From Streptomyces ochraceiscleroticus (GTDB lineage: Bacteria > Actinomycetota > Actinomycetes > Streptomycetales > Streptomycetaceae), in NCBI RefSeq assembly GCF_000720485.1, contig NZ_JOAX01000008.1, positions 62,001-126,000 of the forward strand: a stretch of 64,000 bases of DNA. Direction: 5' to 3'. This document shows positions 26,101 through 34,398 of this stretch, in pieces. The first letter of the stretch is position 1, and each line of letters opens with the position of its first letter. The translations under genes and the position numbers were made by a program. The notes under the pieces are model-generated. The model did no database searches and had not been told where the DNA came from. It saw nothing but the letters and a program-made list of their open reading frames with translations.

Positions 26101-27736
26101 GCACCACGACGTTGTAGAGCCCTGAGCGGGCCAGGAAGCCGCGCAGGCCCGGCACTTGGGCGCCGGTCATCAGTGCCTGCTCCACGGCGTCCATCGTGCG
26201 CCGTGAGCCCTTCGTCCCGAAGGGGACGAAGTCGCGCTGCGCCCACCGGGATTCGGCGAGCACGTCCAGTGGCTGGTCGATGGGGGAGCCCCAGGTGTAC
26301 AGGCCGTGCGCGGTGGCGGGGACGACCAGCGCGCGGTCGTCGGGGCTGTGCTCCTTCAGCCAGTCGGCGGTGCGCTGCCAGTGGGCGGGCAGCCGCGTGA
26401 AGGCGCCGGACTGCAGGACGGTGCCGTTCAGGTAGGGCAGCGCGAGGGCAGGGAGCAGCAGGAACGCGACGATCAGGGGCACGTACCACCGGCCGCCGCG
26501 TACCGGACGGCGCTCGCGCGGCCCGTATGCCGCGCCCGTGAGGTGCGCCAGCCCGTACGCCAGCGCGAGGGCGAGGCCCGGCGCGAACTTGTAGACGTTG
26601 CGGAACGGCTGCAGCGGCCCGTCCAGCCAGGCGCGCACCTGCTCGTGCAGCGGGCCGCCCAGCGCGCCCCCGTACCCGGCCAGCGTGACCGTCACGACGG
26701 CCAGCACCGTCAGCAGCAGCCAGCGCCGCTCGGGCAGGTCCCGGCGGGCGAGTCCGGCCAGGCCCAGCGCGGCGGTGAGCGCGGTGCCGAGCATCGTGAA
26801 GGCCCCCGCGACCAGCGTCCAGCCGGCCGGCAGCCAGGGCTCGCCGAAGTTCAGGTACGCGACCCAGTTCCCGGCGCCGCGCAGAAGTTCGGTGGCCGAC
26901 ATGGTGGCGGTGGTGGTGTCGGCCTGCTCGATGTACGGCATGAAGTTCTCGCCGTGCAGGCCCAGGAGGAGCAGCGGTATCGACCACCATGCGGTGGCCA
27001 GCACCACGCCCGGCAGCCACCAGGCCAGGAGCCGCCACCTCCGGGAGCCGGTACGGGTGAGCACGTAGAGCAGCGCGGGCAGCAGCGCGGCGAGTGTGCA
27101 GGCCGCGTTGACGCCGCCCATGAAGGGGACCAGCAGCGCCGAACGGGCCGCCGCCAGACGCGCGGTGCGGCGCGGGTCCGCCAGCGGCAGCAGGACCCAC
27201 GGGAGGACCGCGCCCGGCAGCGCGGCCGCGGACGTGGAGCCGATGACGATGGTGAAGGCGGGCCACAGTGCATACGTGGCGGCGCCCAGCAACCGAGATG
27301 GCGGACTGCCCACCTTCAGGCGCTCGGCCAGCCGCAGCGCTCCCCAGAAGGCGGTGGTCACCACCAGGGACAGCCACAGCCGTTCGGCGATCCAGACCGG
27401 CAGGTGCGCCAGGTCGGCCAGCGCGTAGTACGGGAGCATCGGGAAGGCATAGCCGACGTACTGGTCGGCGAGGCCGCCGAACCCGGCCCGGTCGTGCCAC
27501 AGGCTCCCGAGGTCGACGAGGAACCGCCACGGGGCCAGCACCACGCCGAGCTTGGTCTCGAAGGTCATCCGGCCCGGCGATGGCGCCAGGAAGGCGACGA
27601 AGGCGGCCGCCCAGAAGGCGAGCAGCCAGCTCCGCCGCCGTGGCCGCTCCGGTGGCGGCCCGCCGGGCGCGGGCGTCGGGGTGCTCCCCGGGTCGGGGGA
27701 GCCCGGAGAGCGCGAGGTGGCGAGCGTCTGGGTCAT
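23192..27736 (-). CDS. AftD-like alpha-(1->3)-arabinofuranosyltransferase homologue, giant membrane GT-C protein
   Basis: A 1514-residue membrane glycosyltransferase. A Pro-rich cytoplasmic head (~34 residues) is followed by ~10 TM helices to about residue 460. This region has the AftD/DUF3367 signature GLADQYVGYAFPMLPYYALADL and FMPYIEQADTTT. A ~800-residue extracytoplasmic region follows, with discoidin (F5/8 C)-like repeats (HAFDGDPDTAWAEGSAGEPVGQWLRI; DGDLTTAWIAG). More TM helices lie at ~1290-1410. The tail of ~100 residues is Pro/Glu-rich and then basic. In mycobacteria AftD adds branching arabinose to arabinogalactan and lipoarabinomannan. Streptomyces are not known to build arabinogalactan, so the acceptor here is uncertain. 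Four-nt overlaps tie it to both neighbours. Confidence 0.85.
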   Translation of the reverse strand: MTQTLATSRSPGSPDPGSTPTPAPGGPPPERPRRRSWLLAFWAAAFVAFLAPSPGRMTFETKLGVVLAPWRFLVDLGSLWHDRAGFGGLADQYVGYAFPMLPYYALADLAHLPVWIAERLWLSLVVTTAFWGALRLAERLKVGSPPSRLLGAATYALWPAFTIVIGSTSAAALPGAVLPWVLLPLADPRRTARLAAARSALLVPFMGGVNAACTLAALLPALLYVLTRTGSRRWRLLAWWLPGVVLATAWWSIPLLLLGLHGENFMPYIEQADTTTATMSATELLRGAGNWVAYLNFGEPWLPAGWTLVAGAFTMLGTALTAALGLAGLARRDLPERRWLLLTVLAVVTVTLAGYGGALGGPLHEQVRAWLDGPLQPFRNVYKFAPGLALALAYGLAHLTGAAYGPRERRPVRGGRWYVPLIVAFLLLPALALPYLNGTVLQSGAFTRLPAHWQRTADWLKEHSPDDRALVVPATAHGLYTWGSPIDQPLDVLAESRWAQRDFVPFGTKGSRRTMDAVEQALMTGAQVPGLRGFLARSGLYNVVVRNDLDPDQIGYVPPQTVRRTLVASGYRKVASFGPLTTSGRIAAGTPVQVQGLYPRQRAVEIYEPVGTPRPGPLTVKAAADTAQLSGGPEALLQFAADPGLRDRPAVLTGDAHPGVDNPALQLTGDGLRRADTRFGLVNTNTSYTYTPGERNGPDSVQDPGRLPRQILPTHGIEHQTTAVLRGARAVTASSSGSWLFHLPQYDPVHAFDGDPDTAWAEGSAGEPVGQWLRIAFSRPVDVPARLSLTPLPGDGLRAAPTAVRVTTDRGSAVSQLRTDGRRQPVKAPPGRAKWLKITLVGAEQPRPGVSGAGISEVAVPGVRVTRLLRLPADATYPDAPATTYALHRGSDPGGLSPGAAETGLHRQFRTGADGSYRISAEALAVPGRALDALLTKAAPEQRRRITVTADSTSTTGQSLSPRNLVDGDLTTAWIAGDTPTVHLRWPGKKKIDTMVLPAAGGISARPEQILVNSPYGAATAGVDENGTARFDPITTDRLDITVSRVAPLTLHNPVAGQPLQLPVGLSEIYLPALKKYRTPPPRRDARFSLPCGRGPALTIDGVPYATKSSGLVRDLVQRRPVEVELCRAEGGRVALPAGRHRVEAGDHGPLALTDVTLRRGTAAPTAVAPRRVIAGADWSGDSRDAYVGPGRAVYLQTYENANAGWRATLDGRPLTPLRVDGWQQAFLIPAGGGGTVHLYYAPAAQYRLGLILGAVGVLLVAACALIRRRHGAGETPVPVAPPAPSWVLGVVVLTAVLALATGPYAAAVPVLAVLARARPGVLAPLAFLAMAAAGVVASFGAGLPASLGRGPFSAPAQALALLALAAALVTVPPGRLWPASWRLRRKRRAPEPEPESVEEAAEAGAPGREPAPTRLLPADGGIPPGSEDDTAVLPPVPTEEPPPETKAPPPEAGMSPSEEQTPSPKEETSPPEEQTPPRQKETPRPPLPRRRRRDSDPRNSQPREEKDGEEPGP

Positions 27737-28458
27737 GGCAACCGCCGGAGTATGAGAAGGAGGTTCCAGGTGGCGACCTCGCGCACGCCGGGCAGGCGGG
27801 CGACGGCGCCGGCCAGGAACGGCGCATAGCGGGACCGCGCGGCGAGCACCTCGATGTCCCGGCGGGCCCGTACCTGGCGCAGCGTGGGCCCGACATGGAG
27901 AGCGAAGAGGTTCTCCCCGAGGGTGTGCTTGGGGCTGCGCCCGGTGCGCCGCCGGTAGCGGTCGCGGGCCCGGCGCGCGCCCAGGTAGTGCCAGGGCGCC
28001 GTCTCGTGCCCGCCCCAGGGGGACAGCCAGTTGGTGAAGGCGACGTAGATCAGCCCATCGGGGCGGGTGACCCGCACCATCTCGCTGAGGAAGGTACGCG
28101 GGTCGGCGACGTGTTCGAGGACGTTGGAGGAGAAGCAGATGTCGGCGGCGCCGTCCGCGAGCGGCAGCAGGTAGCCGTCGGCGCGCACCGCGCCTTCTGG
28201 CGGTGCGCCGCGCGCGTACAGTTCGGCCGGGTCCGGTTCGAGGAGCACCGCGAGCGCGCCGCGGCGGCGGAACTCCTCGGTGAAGTGCCCCGCGCCGCCG
28301 CCGACATCGGCCACCACGGCCCCGGCCAGCGGGGCGTACCGCTCGAGCTGGTCGGCCGCGTCCCGGGCGAGCAGCCCGTAACAGCCCTCGGGGTCGGTCT
28401 GCTCGTGCCGGAAGGCGCGGAGGAGGGCGAGGGACCTGCGCAGCGAAGGATCGCGCAC
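27733..28458 (-). CDS. class I SAM-dependent methyltransferase
   Basis: A 241-residue methyltransferase. Motif I is VADVGGGAGHFTEEF and motif II is LAVLLEPDPAEL. ADICFSSNVLEHVADPRTFL and VRVTRPDGLIYVAFTNWLSPWGGHE follow, then APWHYLGARRARDRY. The last motif recalls methyltransferases found beside AftD-like genes in other actinobacteria. It starts at a GTG (28458), 7 nt after the upstream GT4 stop. Its stop overlaps the giant transferase start by 4 nt. Substrate unknown. Confidence 0.87.
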   Translation of the reverse strand: MRDPSLRRSLALLRAFRHEQTDPEGCYGLLARDAADQLERYAPLAGAVVADVGGGAGHFTEEFRRRGALAVLLEPDPAELYARGAPPEGAVRADGYLLPLADGAADICFSSNVLEHVADPRTFLSEMVRVTRPDGLIYVAFTNWLSPWGGHETAPWHYLGARRARDRYRRRTGRSPKHTLGENLFALHVGPTLRQVRARRDIEVLAARSRYAPFLAGAVARLPGVREVATWNLLLILRRLP

Positions 28459-28465
28459 CGCCGCT

Positions 28466-29539
28466 TCACCGCCCCCGTGCCGTGTACGCGGCCTCCGCGG
28501 CCACCGCGCGGAAGCTGCGGACCGTGGCGCTCCACCGGAAGCGCGCGGCGCGCAACTCGGCCGCGGCGCCCAGCGCGTGGCGGCGCTCCGGGCTGAAGGC
28601 GAGCGCGCACCAGTGGGCGGCGAACGCGCTCTCGCCCCGGGCGAGCAGCCCGGTCACCCCGTCCAGTACGGAGTCGCGCAGGCCCGGTATGTCGAAGCCG
28701 ACGGCCGGGGTGCGCCGGGCCGCGGCCTCCATGACCACCAGGCCCCAGCCCTCGACCAGCGAGGGGTGCAGCAGCAGCCAGGAGCGGCAGAGCAGCTCGT
28801 GCTTCTCCCGCTCGGTGACGCGGCCCGTGAAGCGGACGCCGGGGCCCGCCAGGGCCTCCAGGCGGCGCCGCTCGGGCCCGTCCCCGACGATGACCAGGCG
28901 GCCCCCGGTGACCGGCCGTACGCGCTCCCACAGCCGCAGGAGCAGGCCGATCCGCTTGTACTCGACGAGTCTGCCCATGGCCAGGAACAGTGGTTCGGGG
29001 GACTTCGGGAGCAGCGGACCCGGCGGTTCGACGCCGTTGTGGACCAGCCGGACGCGGTCCCGCGGCACACCCAGGCCGTGCAGCGCCTCGGCGGTCGACC
29101 CGGAGACCGCGACCATCAGGTTGCCGCGGTGGGTGCCGGCCAGTGCCCACCGCTCCAGGCGGCGGCCCAGGAAGGCGGCGGGGGCCGGGCAGCGCAGCCC
29201 CCACAGGTCGGTGTGGACGTGGTTGACCAGGCACAGGGTCGGGCCGCTGTGCCACAGGGGCGCCAGGTACGGCATACCGTTGCAGACCTCCACCAGCAGG
29301 TCGCAGCCGCCGACCTTGCGGGCGAACCGGCCGCGGGCGCGCAGGAAGTGGCTCCCGCCGCCCCCCCCCCCGACCCCCCCGGAGCCCCGGGGGGCGGGCC
29401 GGCCCCAGACGATGCGGTGCGGAACGGGCTGTGGCGCTGTACGGGGCGCTCTGCGGGCGTGCGGACGCAGCGGCTCGTGCCAGGGGCTTACGGGCTCCAG
29501 GGCAGGGGCGTGCGGCAGCGGTGGCACGTGCTGGGGCAT
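28466..29539 (-). CDS. glycosyltransferase family 4 protein, N-terminus atypical
   Basis: A GT-B glycosyltransferase with a normal C-terminal donor domain: LFLAMGRLVEYKRIGLLL, LVIVGDGPERRRLEAL, VRFTGRVTEREKHELL, LLLHPSLVEGWGLVVMEAAA and the ExxE region PAVGFDIPGLRDSV. The acceptor domain keeps CDLLVEVCNGMPYLAPLWHSG. Before it, the first ~55 residues are Pro/His-rich and then a glycine run coded by poly-C tracts at 29361-29371 (11 C) and 29374-29380. The usual first Rossmann strand and GGA-type loop are missing, so the gene may be truncated or frame-shifted there, or misread. The ATG at 29539 has a GGGAG RBS. Confidence 0.75.
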   Translation of the reverse strand: MPQHVPPLPHAPALEPVSPWHEPLRPHARRAPRTAPQPVPHRIVWGRPAPRGSGGVGGGGGGSHFLRARGRFARKVGGCDLLVEVCNGMPYLAPLWHSGPTLCLVNHVHTDLWGLRCPAPAAFLGRRLERWALAGTHRGNLMVAVSGSTAEALHGLGVPRDRVRLVHNGVEPPGPLLPKSPEPLFLAMGRLVEYKRIGLLLRLWERVRPVTGGRLVIVGDGPERRRLEALAGPGVRFTGRVTEREKHELLCRSWLLLHPSLVEGWGLVVMEAAARRTPAVGFDIPGLRDSVLDGVTGLLARGESAFAAHWCALAFSPERRHALGAAAELRAARFRWSATVRSFRAVAAEAAYTARGR

Positions 29540-29645
29540 CTGCGCTCCCACTCGTCTCAGGGTGCGGTACCCAGGGTGGGGGACGTACTGCGTACTGAGC
29601 CGCGCGGAACGAGCCGACCGGAAAGCGCCGGTGGCCCGAGGGTGG

Positions 29646-30680
29646 TCAGTGTGCGCCGCGTCCTTCTTCGTGGCCGGATGCCGGAGTGGCGAACTCCGGC
29701 CCCGCGCCTTCGTGTTCGTCCTCGGGAGGGGTGGCCTCCGGCCGCGGCCGCCGCCCGATGGCGACCAGTACCGCGCCCGCCAGGGCCAGGACGCCGCCCG
29801 CTCGTGCCGCCCACTGAGGAACCGTCTCACCGGCCAGCTCCCGCTTCGTGGCGTCCGCTTCCGCCAGGGCCGCCTGGGCCCGGCGGGTGGCGGGCGTGAA
29901 GCGCAGCCGGTGGCCGTCCAGCAGCGTGACCACGTCCCGCTGCCCGCCGGGCGGCCGCAGCGTCCTGCGCGGCGAGGTCATCGCGTCGATGATCCGGCCG
30001 CTCAGCGGGTCGACGACCAGCCGGATCCCGGCGTTGGCGTACCACTCCTCGGCCTGGATCTGCGGCTGCCGCGGCCGGTCCACGAACCTGCCCGGCACCT
30101 GGCGGGTGCCGGTCCTGGCCGCCGGCACCGATCCGGTGAAGACGTAGCCCCGATAGCCCGCCACCCGCCGCGTCCCGGCATACCGGAGCGGCACCGCCTC
30201 CCGGAGCGTGTCGTCCCACCACCGGTAGGTGCGCCGCTGCACATCGAAGGGGAACTTCAGGTACGCCTCGCCCTCGTAGCGCGTGGGGGACTCGGCACAG
30301 CAGTGCACCGGTTCGTTCGTCCGCCGGTCGGTGACCCAGCGCCCGGTGGTCCACAGGAGCGCCTTGCGGGGGTCCTTCAGGCGCAGCGTCCGCGGCGTAT
30401 CGATGGTCGTGGACACGTCCCAGACGGCCCGCCCGGTGCGTTCACTGTCCGCCACGTCACCGAGCACGTGCCGGGTGATCGTGAGGCGGCCCTTTCTGGT
30501 CTCCAGGTCCTCGGTCTCGAAGTAGCGCCCGGTCCCGGTGAGCACCGTGGTGACATCGACGTCCACGGGGGTCCGCTTCGCCTGCGGCTCGACGTACCAG
30601 GTCAGCATGGCCGCCAGTACCAGCAGGAACACGCCGCTGCCGAGCAGGGCCAGGGACAGGGGTGAGGCAGTCTTCCGCAT
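29646..30680 (-). CDS. DUF3068 (PorA-family-like) membrane protein
   Basis: A 344-residue protein with one N-terminal TM helix (LALLGSGVFLLVLAAMLTWYV), a large extracytoplasmic beta-rich domain, a second TM near residue 290-310 (AGGVLALAGAVLVAI) and an acidic cytoplasmic tail. Domain features are VVTTIDT-like strands, PFDVQRRTYRWWDD and EEWYANAGIRLVVDPLSGRIID. DUF3068 is actinobacterial and sometimes labelled porin PorA family; its function is not established. It probably leads the leftward envelope locus. The ATG at 30680 follows AGGAGT. Confidence 0.85.
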   Translation of the reverse strand: MRKTASPLSLALLGSGVFLLVLAAMLTWYVEPQAKRTPVDVDVTTVLTGTGRYFETEDLETRKGRLTITRHVLGDVADSERTGRAVWDVSTTIDTPRTLRLKDPRKALLWTTGRWVTDRRTNEPVHCCAESPTRYEGEAYLKFPFDVQRRTYRWWDDTLREAVPLRYAGTRRVAGYRGYVFTGSVPAARTGTRQVPGRFVDRPRQPQIQAEEWYANAGIRLVVDPLSGRIIDAMTSPRRTLRPPGGQRDVVTLLDGHRLRFTPATRRAQAALAEADATKRELAGETVPQWAARAGGVLALAGAVLVAIGRRPRPEATPPEDEHEGAGPEFATPASGHEEGRGAH

Positions 30681-30950
30681 ACGGGCACTCCTGTGAGGCA
30701 GGCGCGGGGCACTCCCTGAGAGCCCGTGCCGGGCTCCGAGCGGCACACCGTAGCGGCGCACCTGCCGGGCCGGGCGCCGGTGCCTGGAGGTGGGCCGAAC
30801 GGGCACGGAAGCGGGCCGAAACCGTGCCGGCGGTCGTACTCCGCCATGGGCCGGGGGCAGTAGACGCGCCTTGACACCCCGTCAGCGCCCGCCGAGACTC
30901 TGGGCGCCGCACACGGCGGCGAGGTACCACGACGAAGGGTCCGCCGCGTC

Positions 30951-31097
30951 ATGCCACGACTGCTCGCCGCCGCCCTGACCTGTCTGGCCGCCGCCGCGCT
31001 GGCCGTCGGCGCGGGCCTCGGCGCCGTCGCCGTGCTGCACGCCCCCCCGGAGCAGCCGAACGTCCCGCTGGTCACCTTCGAACGGACCGGCGGGTAG
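30951..31097 (+). CDS. 48-residue DUF2613-like membrane/secreted peptide
   Basis: A small protein: MPRLLAAALTCLAAAALAVG, then a GAVAVLHAPPEQPNVPLVTF core and a short ERTGG end. An N-terminal hydrophobic helix of ~25 residues is followed by a conserved-looking PPEQPNVPLV tail. This pattern is that of DUF2613-type small Streptomyces proteins. It is divergent from the DUF3068 gene and separated from it by 270 bp that hold no other gene. A weak GAAGGG RBS precedes the ATG. Function unknown; whether it is a membrane peptide or a cleaved signal is undecided. Confidence 0.65.
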   Translation: MPRLLAAALTCLAAAALAVGAGLGAVAVLHAPPEQPNVPLVTFERTGG

Positions 31098-31194
31098 GGA
31101 GAGCGAGGGCGCCGCCCGCCCCGGTGCGGCGAGCGGCGCTGCGCCTACGGGCCGGCTGCCGTGCGCACTTCGGGACGGCCGCCGCGCCCTCGGG

Positions 31195-31818
31195 TCAGCT
31201 GAAGTCCAGGTCCCCGGTGCGGGTCCGCTTCAGCTCGAAGAACTTGTCGTAACCGGCGAGCAGGCGGGCGCCGTCGAAGACCCGTACCGCTTCCTCGCCG
31301 CGCGGGATCGCGGACAGTACGGGACCGAAGAAGGCCACGCCGTCGATGTGGATCGTGGGCGTGCCGACCTCGTAGCCGACCGGGTCCATGCCTTCGTGGT
31401 GGCTCGCGCGCAGCGCCTTGTCGTACGCGGTGCTGTGGGCCGCCTCGGCCAGCTCGGCGGGGAGCCCCACCTCGGCCAGCGCCTCCGCGATCACCGCGTC
31501 CGTCTCCTCGCCGCGGCCCTCGTTGTGGATGCGCGTGCCGAGCGCGGTGTACAGGTCGCGCAGCACCTCCTCGCCGCGCTGCTGTGCCGCGGCGATGCAG
31601 ACGCGGACCGGGCCCCAGCCCCGTTCGAGCAGCTCTTTGTACTGCTCGGGGAGGTCCTCGCGGCCTTCGTTCAGGACGGCCAGGCTCATGACCCGGAAGC
31701 GCAGGTCCAGGTCGCGGTGGCGCTCCACTTCCAGGATCCAGCGGGAGGAGATCCAGGCGAAGGGGCAGAGCGGGTCGAAGTAGAAATCGACGGCGGTACG
31801 GCTGTTTTCGGTACTCAT
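31195..31818 (-). CDS. DsbA-family protein, mycothiol-dependent nitroreductase type
   Basis: A 207-residue thioredoxin-fold protein. [20 protein letters not shown] places the CPFAW redox motif near residue 19, with only the first Cys. [21 protein letters not shown] is the cis-Pro loop. This pattern is that of the Rv2466c/FrnE-like mycothiol-dependent nitroreductases of actinobacteria, which use mycothiol to resolve the mixed disulfide. It lies 4 nt after the MarR regulator gene and is probably co-transcribed with it. Confidence 0.85.
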   Translation of the reverse strand: MSTENSRTAVDFYFDPLCPFAWISSRWILEVERHRDLDLRFRVMSLAVLNEGREDLPEQYKELLERGWGPVRVCIAAAQQRGEEVLRDLYTALGTRIHNEGRGEETDAVIAEALAEVGLPAELAEAAHSTAYDKALRASHHEGMDPVGYEVGTPTIHIDGVAFFGPVLSAIPRGEEAVRVFDGARLLAGYDKFFELKRTRTGDLDFS

Positions 31819-31822
31819 GGCC

Positions 31823-32320
31823 TCACCGTAGAGGCGCGGAGCCCTCTCCGGGGTCGGTACCGGCAGCACCCGCCGTGTCCTCCGTGTCGTCCTCGGCGTC
31901 CATGCCTAGCATCCGCCGCAGCAGCTCCTTGAGCACTGTCCGCTCGGCGAACGTCAGCCCACCCAGCGGCTCGCGCGCGAAGCCGAGCGCGGCCCGCAGC
32001 TCCTCCGCCGTGCTCCGGCCCGCCTCGGTCGGCGCGGCGAGCTTCACGCGGCGGTCGGCCGGGTCGGGGCGGCGCTCGACCAGGCCGCGGGACTCCAGGC
32101 GGTCCACGATCCCCGTGACGTTCGACGGCTCGCACTTCAGGCGCTGCGCGATGCGGCGCATGGGCAGCGGCTCGCGCGCGAGGAGTCCCAGCACCCGGGC
32201 CTGGGCACCCGTGAGCGCATGCTCGGCCGCCGCGTGCTCGTACTCCTCGTGGTAACGGGCGACGACGGTGCCGATCAGTTCCACGACCTCGAGGGTCAAC
32301 GGGTCGGTGCGAGGCGTCAT
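31823..32320 (-). CDS. MarR-family regulator
   Basis: A 165-residue winged-helix regulator: [60 protein letters not shown] (the recognition helix and wing; split in the family consensus), then a dimerisation helix and an acidic tail. It lacks the N-terminal Cys of OhrR-type sensors; its only Cys is in the HTH (LKCEPSN). It is divergent from the MDR oxidoreductase gene, and an inverted-repeat region lies between them. A longer frame to 33268 is the antisense of that oxidoreductase. Confidence 0.9.
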   Translation of the reverse strand: MTPRTDPLTLEVVELIGTVVARYHEEYEHAAAEHALTGAQARVLGLLAREPLPMRRIAQRLKCEPSNVTGIVDRLESRGLVERRPDPADRRVKLAAPTEAGRSTAEELRAALGFAREPLGGLTFAERTVLKELLRRMLGMDAEDDTEDTAGAAGTDPGEGSAPLR

Positions 32321-32342
32321 ACGGATGAGGATACCCCGTTGC

Positions 32343-32380
32343 TTGACAACCTGAAATATTGAGGAGCATGGTTGTTTCAG
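32343..32380. promoter_or_regulatory. divergent MarR/MDR control region with inverted repeats
   Basis: TTGACA (32343-32348) overlaps ACAACC (32346-32351), matched by GGTTGT (32370-32375). CTGAAA (32351-32356) is matched by TTTCAG (32375-32380). The paired arms and the position between divergent genes suggest a MarR operator for both. Confidence 0.5.
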
Positions 32381-32416
32381 TACATGAAGCATCTGCCGCA
32401 TCAGGAGGCTCCGGGC

Positions 32417-33436
32417 ATGTCTGCACTCCCCACGACCGGCCGCGAATGGCACCTCGTCGCCCGCCCGCAGGGCTGGCCGACCCCGGCCGACTTCGCCCTG
32501 CGCGAGGCGCCGGTCGCCGAGCCCGGTGAGGGCCAGGTCCTGGTCCGCAACATCCACTTCTCCGTCGACCCGTACATGCGCGGCCGCATGAGCACGGCGA
32601 AGTCGTACGTCGAGCCGTTCGAGCTGGACAAGCCCATGCAGGGCGGCGCGGTCGGCGAGGTCATCGCCTCCAACGCCGAGGGCTTCGAGGTCGGCGACCA
32701 CGTCCTGCACTTCCTCGGCTGGCGCCAGTACGCCACGGTCAACGCGAAGTCCGCGGTGAAGGTCGACCCCGAGGCCGCCCCGCTGAGCACGTACCTCGGT
32801 GTGCTGGGCATGCCGGGCCTGACCGCCTACGCCGGCCTGCTCCGCGTCGCCGACTTCAAGGAGGGCGACGCGGTCTTCGTCTCCGGCGCGGCCGGTGCGG
32901 TCGGCGGCCAGGTCGGCCAGATCGCCAAGCTCAAGGGCGCGTCCCGGGTGATCGGCTCGGCCGGTTCGGACGAGAAGGTCAAGGTCCTCCTGGAGGAGTA
33001 CGGCTTCGACGCGGCGTTCAACTACAAGAACGGCCCGGTGAAGGACCAGCTCAAGGAGGCCGCGCCCGACGGCATCGACGTCTACTTCGACAATGTCGGC
33101 GGCGACCACCTCGAGGCGGCCATCGCGGCGCTGAACCTGCACGGCCGCATCGCCGTCTGCGGCATGATCTCCCAGTACAACGCGACCGAGCCGACCCCGG
33201 CCCCGCGCAATCTGGCCCAGATCATCGCCAAGCGCTTCCGCATGGAGGGGCTGCTCGTCGGCGACCACTACGACCTTCAGCCGAAGTTCGTCGAGGAGGT
33301 ATCCGCCTGGGTGCGGTCCGGCGAGCTGAAGTACCGCGAGACGTTCGTGGAGGGCATCGAGAACGGCGTCGAGGCGTTCCTCGGCCTCCTCCGCGGCGAG
33401 AACACCGGCAAGATGGTCGTCAGCCTGCCCGCCTGA
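32417..33436 (+). CDS. NADP-dependent MDR oxidoreductase (zinc-free, CurA/PTGR type)
   Basis: A 339-residue medium-chain reductase. PYMRGRMS at the N-terminus is typical of prostaglandin/leukotriene reductases and 2-alkenal reductases. The cofactor fold is VFVSGAAGAVGGQVGQIAKL, and FNYKNGPVKDQLKEAAPDGIDVYFDNVGGD follows. No zinc ligands are seen. Relatives reduce the double bond of alkenals or enones with NADPH, a detoxifying role. The ATG at 32417 has AGGAGG 8 nt upstream. Divergent MarR and DsbA-like genes suggest electrophile- or redox-stress control. Confidence 0.9.
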   Translation: MSALPTTGREWHLVARPQGWPTPADFALREAPVAEPGEGQVLVRNIHFSVDPYMRGRMSTAKSYVEPFELDKPMQGGAVGEVIASNAEGFEVGDHVLHFLGWRQYATVNAKSAVKVDPEAAPLSTYLGVLGMPGLTAYAGLLRVADFKEGDAVFVSGAAGAVGGQVGQIAKLKGASRVIGSAGSDEKVKVLLEEYGFDAAFNYKNGPVKDQLKEAAPDGIDVYFDNVGGDHLEAAIAALNLHGRIAVCGMISQYNATEPTPAPRNLAQIIAKRFRMEGLLVGDHYDLQPKFVEEVSAWVRSGELKYRETFVEGIENGVEAFLGLLRGENTGKMVVSLPA

Positions 33437-33696
33437 CGCGCCACGGCAGCCGTGGGAGCGCGCCGGCGCCCTGCCGATAAGCAGGTGCGTCGTCGTCCGG
33501 CGGCTGCCACCGCCCTACCGGCTACCGGGAGCCGTCGCCGTACCGGCGGCTGCTGGAGATTGCCATCGCCTTACCGGCACCCGGGGAATTCGTCAAGGCC
33601 CCTTGCTCGCGGCCCTCTTGTGGCCGCCCGTTAGGCTCGGGGCAAGCCGTCGCGATCGTGGGCGCGAGTCGCGGCGTACGTACAGGAGGAATCCGT

Positions 33697-34125
<429 letters not shown>

Positions 34126-34152
34126 CCCGTGACGCGCGGCGCACGCCGCAAG

Positions 34153-34184
34153 AAGGGCCGCACCCCCACCGGGGTGCGGCCCTT
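34153..34184 (+). terminator. hairpin terminator after ohr
   Basis: AAGGGCCGCACCCC (34153-34166) and GGGGTGCGGCCCTT (34171-34184) form a perfect 14-bp stem with a CACC loop. Confidence 0.88.
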
Positions 34185-34366
34185 CGCGGTTCACGGCAGC
34201 CCCCGGTCCCACCTGCGCCGTTCCCCGCTTCCGTCACCTGCATCGGCCCCTGTGCCCGCCCGCGCCGTTCGCCGCTTGCGCCGTCCGCTGCGGCTCCCGG
34301 CCCCGTCCGCATCTCCAGCCGCCTGTGACGCAGACAACACTTATGAAACCTTGACGCCATGACCGT
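34185..34366. other. gene-free part of the ohr-rbsR intergenic region
   Basis: Together with the terminator and operators this completes a 323-bp gap. It is GC-rich with no ORF of interest until 34340, where it becomes AT-rich. TTGACG (34351-34356) is a candidate -35 for rbsR. A TACGTA (34376-34381) overlapping the first operator may serve as -10, with a 19-bp spacer. Confidence 0.45.
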
Positions 34367-34378
34367 GTAATCGATTAC
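34367..34378. promoter_or_regulatory. LacI-type operator O1 for the rbs operon
   Basis: GTAATCGATTAC is a perfect 12-bp palindrome with the central CG step common to LacI-family sites. It overlaps the likely -10 region of rbsR. An identical copy lies 32 bp downstream. Confidence 0.85.
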
Positions 34379-34398
34379 GTAGCCCCACGACAGCTCGG

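Noticed and set aside
31823..32320. MarR gene as OhrR, repressor of ohr
   Set aside because: The conserved N-terminal sensing cysteine is missing and ohr is 1.4 kb away behind another gene.
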